A stretch of 64,000 nt of DNA from Malus domestica (Eukaryota > Streptophyta > Magnoliopsida > Rosales > Rosaceae), in contig NC_091669.1 in NCBI RefSeq assembly GCF_042453785.1, forward strand, positions 10,242,501 to 10,306,500, given 5' to 3'. The notes below the pieces were generated by a model that did no database searches, was not told the DNA's origin, and worked only from the letters and a program-made list of their open reading frames with translations. The position numbers and the translations under genes were made by a program. Of the stretch, positions 58,243 through 64,000 are shown in pieces. Positions within the stretch are counted from its first letter, which is position 1. The number at the start of each line of letters is the position of its first letter.

Positions 58243-58641
58243 TGTGGGTGCAAAAATTAAGGGTCAATGCATCCTAAAAACTAGCGATTTCCCATGCATC
58301 CTAAAAACAAGGGAGTGAGGCTAAAATAAAGCAACATGAATCATCCACTAGTAAAGAACATGGAGTGAGATAATGGGACTTGGAGTCCAAGCTTTTTATG
58401 CCTATAAAAGGCCTAGAATTCCATCAGAACAGGGAGGAAAAAGATGGAGGAAAGAAAGGTATAAGATCGTTCTATATTTTAAGCATTTTGGATAAATATT
58501 GACTTGAGCGTCGGAGTGTTTTCTTGCCGGTCCCCTCCTCCCTCATTGATAGCGAGCAAATATGGTGTTGTGGGCTTCTCAACATGGTTACAAGATTTAC
58601 TTGTTGGAGGATTAGAGGAACCAAAATTTTCCACTCCAACA
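58243..58641 (+). repeat. 3' LTR of the outermost element
   Basis: Starts TGTGGGTGCAAAAATT after a purine tract (GAGAAAAAAAAGGGGC) and ends CTCCAACA. It matches 27668-27733 joined to 53177-53503 in order, which proves that the Copia split the left LTR. Confidence 0.92.
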
Positions 58642-58646
58642 CAGCA

Positions 58647-59506
58647 GTACTGTTCACCTTTTGTATTTGTATAGAGCGAGGGTCTTTCTCAACGGTGTGA
58701 AAAGGGTTTCGCATAGAGCGAGGGTTTTTGCGTAGAGCGTTTTGAGTTATTTGTTGAGTTGAAGGGCATGTTGCAAAACCTCTTGTATTTGTAGGGACGA
58801 ATTCAGTGATGGCTATGTCTACCAAATGGTACAATTCTGATAATATTATGATTCTTTAGCATATTCTCTTAATAAACTCAAAATCATTCTTGGTCGAAAC
58901 TCTTTAACCGCCGAGTCTCGTCGTCTTCGACTAGAATTCTGAACCTAAGTTGATTATGTGATTGATTTGACCTTTATTCAGAACCAATCATAATTTTTAA
59001 TATTTCTCTCATCTAATAACTTAGAGTATATGGATTGAGTGCGTGTTATTTATTGTTTTAAGTGAAGACTGTATATACTAAAAAAAAATCAATTTGAAGG
59101 GTTTCGAAAGAAGGCTCATTTAGCAGCTCACGCTCTCAAGCAAAAAGATTAAATTTGATGCATATAGGAGCATCTTTAGAGAAGAAGGTAATAGTTTTTG
59201 TCATGTCACCTTTTATCCTTTCAACGAGTAAAACTTACGGATTCCTTGTTTGACATTTTTCTTTTTATTTTGTTCACCACGCAGCAGTTATGTGATACAT
59301 GTCACGAGAGATACTAAAAAAAGAATATGAAAACAAAGGATATGTAAATTTGTTCATTATTCAACGATGATAAAACAACGGTTTTGACAAAGTTGTCTCA
59401 AAGAACTTTTCGAACAAAAGAAATTGCCTCAAGGGTTTTGGCCAGCTAAAGTTGCCTTGCTGATCAATTAGGGAAAATTGCCACCCATCACCTATATATC
59501 TTGAGT
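58647..59506. other. Flank of the nested cluster
   Basis: Contains TAGAGCGAGGG-type repeats at 58670-58740 that may belong to the older repeat interrupted by the cluster at 27667. No gene is recognised. Confidence 0.4.
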
Positions 59507-59792
59507 AATGTTATTCATATTATGTTTTTATACCACATTTATATACCACTTTAGGTGGTATCTGATGTGGACAGCTACATCATTTGAAAAATTTGCAAAA
59601 TCCAAGGAAATGAAGGAGAAAGACTCATACTACCATCATAATTTAATTAACTAGTTTTTCTTAATTATTAGTTTATTAAATAATGAACTAAATTTAAAAA
59701 TCTGATTAATTCAAATGATGTAGATGTCCACATTAAATATCACCTAAGGTAGTATGAAAATGTAATATAAAAACATCGTATGAATAGCATTA
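59507..59792. mobile_element. MITE with about 80-bp TIRs
   Basis: The left end AATGTTATTCATATTATG, then GTTTTTATACCACATTTATA, pairs with the right end in reverse: AATGCTATTCATACGATG, then TTTTTATATTACATTTTCAT. The inner parts also match (TGTGGACAGCTACATCATTT against TGTGGACATCTACATCATTT). No ORF. A TA or TAA duplication is possible. Confidence 0.75.
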
Positions 59793-60429
59793 ATAGATCA
59801 TTAAAGGCACGTACATAGCATAGCACAAGCAAAGAATTAAGTAAAGTGGTATTTTTAAGGCTTTTGCTAACTTTTACCTCATGGTAGGTTGAGTTACAAA
59901 CTTTTATCAGATGCTCTTAGGAGGACTTTCGAACACTAAGATCATCTTCAAATAAAATGTTAAATTATAATAGCTAAATTATAATTGATGGCTAATGTGA
60001 TAATTCAAAGTCTTATGACAAATTTTATATTTTTTCAACCGAATTGTCAAATGTTATTTTTTTTATTAATATAGAACTTTAAATGGTTGTATTTATTTAA
60101 AATTTTGATGAAACAAAATTTTTAGCGGTTGAAATATTAATAGAATAAGAGACCAACCATTAAAATTAATTAAAAACAAATTGATGTTAATGTTAAATTT
60201 GACTCCTAATCACAAAGACTTCAAATCAAATCATCAAATAACACTTCGGTTGGAAGAATTTTTTATGCCAATTATGCACAACGACATCTCCACTTAGAAT
60301 TCGACATCTTCATTAAAGATGCTCCGAATCTAACTAATTGGAATAGGAAAAACAAGTAGAAAGTACAAGCAAATAGGCAAGAGTTGAAATCTAGTCGTGA
60401 ATGTTGGTATTTCAAACTTGGGAATGCTG

Positions 60430-60600
60430 TTGAACTAAAACAAGAGTGATATTTATCTTCATTTGGAAGTAAGAGGTCTTAGGTTCGAATCTCGTGAACG
60501 GCGAATTCAATACCAAATTAGGCTGTCCATTAGATCACTTTGCCGAACTCTCATTTCCTCTTAATATAAAAATATCGATGTACTCAATAAAAAAAAAAAG
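60430..60600 (+). mobile_element. tRNA-derived SINE-like copy B
   Basis: GGAAGTAAGAGGTCTTAGG, then the B-box GGTTCGAATCTCG, and an A-rich 3' end (60588-60599). Related to copy A at 25668. Confidence 0.55.
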
Positions 60601-60994
60601 TGGTATTTCAAATAGAAACACCCAATAAAAAAATTCACGAATTTGGTGAAAATGACATATTAAAAAAGGATAACACGGTAGGGGAAACTTATTATTAATT
60701 AATATTGTTTAAGATCAAGATCTCCTATGCGGAATTTTGCTCTTCTACGCATCAAAAGACAAAAGAAAATTGGTTGAGATTAACTAGTTAAATCCGTTCA
60801 CTCGTGAAAAAAAATAAACGTTTTCGCTCCTGTGCGTATCCCTGACCTAGAAAAATATGCCATACGAGAGAAAAACCCACAATCGGTTTTTGGCACGGCT
60901 AAAAATTTGCAAGTGACGCCCAGTTTTTAGATATTTTCAACACGGCTTGTCTATTCTGTGTAATTATTTTCAACACGATATTATTTATATTACG

Positions 60995-61115
60995 AAAAGA
61001 TGATGGATTTAACTTCATAATAAACTATAATAATATGGTTTAAATTTACTTTTGACAAGAATTGAACGTAAAACCTCTCACTTACCAATGAAAAAAAAAT
61101 ACTACCTACTAAAAG
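60995..61115 (-). mobile_element. tRNA-derived SINE-like copy C
   Basis: On the minus strand, TTGGTAAGTGAGAGGTTTTA, then CGTTCAATTCTTG (a weakened B-box), then AAACCATATTATTATAG, matching copy A in the same order. Confidence 0.5.
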
Positions 61116-61405
61116 ATAATTGTTGTAAAAAGTGACACACAGAACTGGATAAGAACAATTAGGCCAACCGACAATCAAATCAAGCAAAACAACTCAACCA
61201 CTTCATGATGATGAACCAAAAAACAAAACCACGTTTCTTCCAAAACACAAAAACAAAACAAAACAAAACCACGTCATCAACCAAAAAACAAAACCATGTC
61301 ATCAACCCCAAACCACTACGTCTAGCAAAAGATATTTCAATTATTTTAATTCAATTGATTTCTTGATAGGCGTTTTTGCATTCACACCCTTAAATTTCTT
61401 GGAAA

Positions 61406-61600
61406 AAGATCCTCTCCGAACTGTCTCTCTAAAACTTAAGAATCAAATCATTTGAGTTTTTAAAATTTGATTTAACGGTTAAAAATAAAGAAATTAATAA
61501 AAAAATTTAAAAATTATAATAATTTTTAACCGTTAAATAAAATTTTTAAAGATCCGGATCACTTGATCTCTGAACTTTAGAGGAAGAGACCCGGATATTA
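61406..61600. mobile_element. Foldback MITE
   Basis: The left arm has GATCCTCTCCGAACTGTCTC and TTTGATTTAACGGTTAAAAA; the right arm read in reverse has GGGTCTCTTCCTCTAAAGTT and TTTTATTTAACGGTTAAAAA. The halves are imperfect palindromes. No ORF. Confidence 0.65.
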
Positions 61601-62146
61601 TATCTTTCCAAATTTCTTTAACGTAGAAGATATTAGAAGGTCGTGTCGACACTGATTCCATATACCCTTCCCCAGTTGTAACGAATATTGGATGAGAATT
61701 CAACCGAGGAATATATAAATGGAATACAATAATTAAATTAAATAAAGGCCTTTTCAATGAGTCATACAGCTGAAATTACGTAAGCAGTAGCTTACTATTA
61801 GTTCAACGTGTAGGAGTTTGCTTTTGCAGTTTATTGGTGTTTATTCGTTAAAAAAATAGTAATGCTAAAAGGATTAAATTTGTAAATTAAATTAATTATT
61901 GTAAGACTTAATTAGCTTGTGAATTAGTGATTTTTGCATATCATGTTTTGTCGAATATCTGATGTAGTAAATGCACGTGTCAACTCTCAACGTATCTCAT
62001 AATTTGTAAAATGCTCGAAACAAGAAAAAAGATTTTTAGAATACGGCGGTCACATAAACATAGCCACGTGATCACAAATTACTTTCATTTGAATTTTAAA
62101 AGCATTGCCTGCCATTTGGGAACCTTGGTGACATTTTAATTGCGAA

Positions 62147-62337
62147 CTGGATCCTCTCCGAGGCAAACCCTTGAATTCGTCCGATTCATTAACACATATA
62201 ATTGGATATTGATCAAACGGCTACAAATAAATAAGTCATTTTAAAGTTATAATAATTATAACCGTTTGATCAAAATTTAACGACCCGTATTATAGGATCA
62301 GGCGGGATCCCGAGAGTTTGCTTCGGAGATGATCCAG
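62147..62337. mobile_element. Foldback MITE in the CYSTM promoter
   Basis: 191 bp. The left end is CTGGATCCTCTCCGAGGCAA; the right end read in reverse is CTGGATCATCTCCGAAGCAA. Inner arms also pair (TTGATCAAACGG at 62210-62221 against CCGTTTGATCAA at 62261-62272). It ends about 270 bp upstream of the CYSTM start codon and 130 bp upstream of its TATA box. Confidence 0.7.
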
Positions 62338-62466
62338 CTCCTTTTAATTGGGGTATTTTTTTCGGCTTGATATTCTTTCTTCCTCACGCCGTGTTAGCCG
62401 CCCGCGTACAAGCGCGCGACTGCCTTCTACGAAACAACTCCATCCATCTGCCCTTTTTTCTATATG

Positions 62467-62474
62467 TATATATA
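62467..62474 (+). promoter_or_regulatory. TATA box of the CYSTM gene
   Basis: GTATATATATTC, about 135 bp upstream of the ATG. A start of transcription near 62500 would give a leader of about 105 nt. Confidence 0.45.
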
Positions 62475-62607
62475 TTCATCATCGATCGTCTTCTAAACCA
62501 ACAACTCCAAAGCAGTAACTCAAAGCCTTCCAAGTATTTTGGTTATCTAAAGTTCTAAACCCCAATATACCTTATAATCTTCCCCAGATCTTCGCCTTTG
62601 TTCAAAC

Positions 62608-63165
62608 ATGAGTTCTACTAATTCAGCAGGTACTTTTTCAACTCCACCCCTCACTCGTATTATCTTAATTTCTTCCCATAAAAATCCAGATCTTCATGCA
62701 TATATATGTTCTTGAATTTAATTTGAATATCCTGTTGGAGAATATTTAGTTTCCGTCGATCAAAGATTTCAGTTTCTTGATTCCTCAAATTTTTTAAGTT
62801 ACATGTTCAATTTTTCTTTAAGATTTTTCTCGAGTTAAAACAATCTCATGAACGACATAGGTCAAAAATACTAGCTGATCATTTTTCTTTCTCTTTAATT
62901 AGTTTTTATCTGAATTATACGTAAAATTGATTGTTGATTACACGGAGTGACCTTGTTTAATTGATGTGCAGCAGGACACCCCGCTCCAGCTTCCGGCGCC
63001 GCTCAGGGTCCCTATTACGTGCAAGCTCCGCCACCAGCCGGCTACCCAACAAGAGATGAACCCCAAAACGCGGTTCCGGTAGAAACCAAGTCAAAGGGTG
63101 ATGGCTTCTGGAAGGGCTGCTGTGCTGCCCTCTGTTGCTGTTGCATGGTGGATGCATGTTTTTGA
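62608..63165 (+). CDS. Cysteine-rich transmembrane module (CYSTM) protein
   Basis: Two exons (62608-62629 and 62975-63165) give 70 aa. The protein has a short Ser/Ala start, a Pro/Tyr/Gln-rich middle (GPYYVQAPPPAGYPTR), and the C-terminal CYSTM module GFWKGCCAALCCCCMVDACF, ending at the stop. CYSTM proteins are small tail-anchored membrane proteins linked with stress tolerance in plants; partners here are unknown. The intron is 345 bp. The acceptor is CAGCAG, a tandem NAGNAG site: using the first AG adds one Ala (71 aa). Length and the Cys run are typical of the family. No defect is seen. Confidence 0.9.
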
Positions 63166-64000
63166 AGATATACCCAGCCATTCATACCGATCAATATCTT
63201 TGATCATTTGTATTTATTTCTTCCTAGTTTTTTGTGTTATTACAGTACAGTCACGGTGTGTGATATTGTTGATGTAGATTTGGACGGTGTCTGATTGTCC
63301 AGTTTCTCATCCTTGTATAATAATTTTAGCTATCTGGCTACCCTTTTTATTTATTTCTTTATACTTTATTTAGTGGTTGATTTGTTTCTCTTTCAATTAT
63401 TTCTGCTATATTTTATCAATTTTCAAACATTACGTGAGAGTGGATGACTACTTTCAAAGGCACGCGTGTTTGACAAAACCTGCATTGTGTTTGTGTCATC
63501 GATTCTTAAACGCAAAGGAACATGAGGGATGGTCCCATTGCCAACTTTATCTTTCCAGAAAAATGCCTTATCCTCACCTATATATAGAAATATAAGAGGA
63601 CAAAAACACTTGGGTTGGTTCGGAATAGTTGTCAAATGACTCTTAAACAAGACAAAACATGACGTTATCGACACTCTACAATATTCATTCTCCGCTTCAA
63701 ATATAGAAATATAAGAGTTATCTTTGAAGAAAATATCAAAACTGTCCCATAAACATACAATTATTGATATATTTGTACTTTTATATCAACTTTTAGTTAT
63801 AATTTTCATAAACTTAAAAGAGTGGTTTAATTCTACATTGGGTCCAAGTTTCACGATTATTAATTATTTTAACAAACAATATTATCTACACTAAAGGGTG
63901 GGAGACTAGGCTAAGCGTTACAATGGGCTAGCAATAATGTGATTCAAATTCGTTTTTTGTGAGAATCGAACTTAAGGCCTCTGACTTACAAGTGAAGATG
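63166..64000. other. 3' flank of the CYSTM gene and SINE-like copy D
   Basis: 3' UTR and downstream AT-rich DNA to about 63880. From 63880 to the window end, the minus strand has CACTTGTAAGTCAGAGGCC, AAGTTCGATTCTCAC and GAATTTGAATCACATTATTG, a fourth copy of the SINE-like family, cut by the window edge. No other gene is recognised. Confidence 0.5.

Larger units (their letters stand above)
27668..58641 (+). mobile_element. Outermost LTR retrotransposon (coding-poor), split by a nested Copia
   Basis: The left LTR is in two parts, 27668-27733 and 53177-53503, because the Copia element lies between them. The right LTR is 58243-58641 (399 bp) and matches both parts in order: TGTGGGTGCAAAAATTAAGG at the start, ATAAGATCGTTCTATATTTT in the middle, and TTTTCC, then CCAACA at the end. 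The whole is flanked by a perfect CAGCA duplication (27663-27667 and 58642-58646). A primer site (TTGGCGCCGTCTGTGAGAA) follows the left LTR at 53505, and a purine tract precedes the right LTR. Without the insertions the element is about 5.5 kb. It has no intact gag-pol; a short gag-like start near 53655 (ATGGCTACTGAACGATC) stops quickly. It carries a Maf-like fragment and minisatellites. LTR divergence is high (several percent by eye), so it is the oldest member of the nest. Confidence 0.88.

Noticed and set aside
60480..60495. GGTTCGAATCTCG read as part of a tRNA gene
   Set aside because: Only a B-box is present. There is no cloverleaf, and the same sequence recurs as a dispersed SINE-like repeat.

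Overview
This is a 64-kb piece of nuclear DNA from a plant, most likely a woody eudicot; a rosid such as apple or pear is my guess from the repeat families and I could not test it. The evidence is spliced genes with GT-AG introns, plant-type protein families, and plant-specific LTR retrotransposons, MITEs and tRNA-derived SINEs. There is no bacterial or phage content.

The left 17 kb is genic. Three genes lie head-to-tail on the minus strand. The first is a 14-exon gene for an ER-lumenal HSP70-17/HYOU1-type chaperone (886 aa, signal peptide, C-terminal HDEL; 643-6099). The second is a 9-exon OTU-family deubiquitinase (about 227 aa; 7848-11065). The third is a two-exon family-1 UDP-glycosyltransferase of UGT82 type (477 aa; 13096-16743), whose 2.2-kb intron holds a TRIM retrotransposon. 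The HSP70 and OTU genes share an unusual motif in their 5' leaders. A fourth gene, for a small CYSTM protein (70 aa), is on the plus strand at 62608-63165.

From 19.6 to 23.4 kb lies a long-TIR DNA transposon (MULE-like, 8-bp target duplication). A truncated, frameshifted RTE-type LINE sits inside it.

From 27.67 to 58.64 kb lies a nest of LTR retrotransposons. Nearly every boundary can be read from LTR pairs and target-site duplications (TSDs). The outermost is a coding-poor element (TSD CAGCA) carrying a decayed Maf-like gene fragment and a probable solo LTR. Its left LTR is split by a Copia element (TSD AAAAC), whose gag-pol is full of stop codons. The Copia in turn holds two younger insertions. 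One is a 4.4-kb non-autonomous LTR element (TSD GTCTC) carrying fragments of an LRR kinase-like gene, an epoxide hydrolase and a calmodulin-like gene. The other is a 15.6-kb Ty3/Gypsy element of the Tat lineage, with an uninterrupted 2002-codon gag-pol ORF, LTRs that look identical, and two genes antisense to gag-pol, one of them spliced. The two young elements share LTR ends, primer site and polypurine motifs, so the small one is probably mobilised by relatives of the large one.

The remaining intervals (16.7-19.4, 23.4-27.7 and 58.7-62.6 kb) are AT-rich intergenic DNA with MITEs, SINE copies and simple repeats. The most unusual items are the host-gene capture inside LTR elements, the antisense gene module of the Tat element with a six-copy 181-bp array that looks like repeated exon-intron units, and the repeated polypurine/LTR-end modules in the 3' parts of both young elements.
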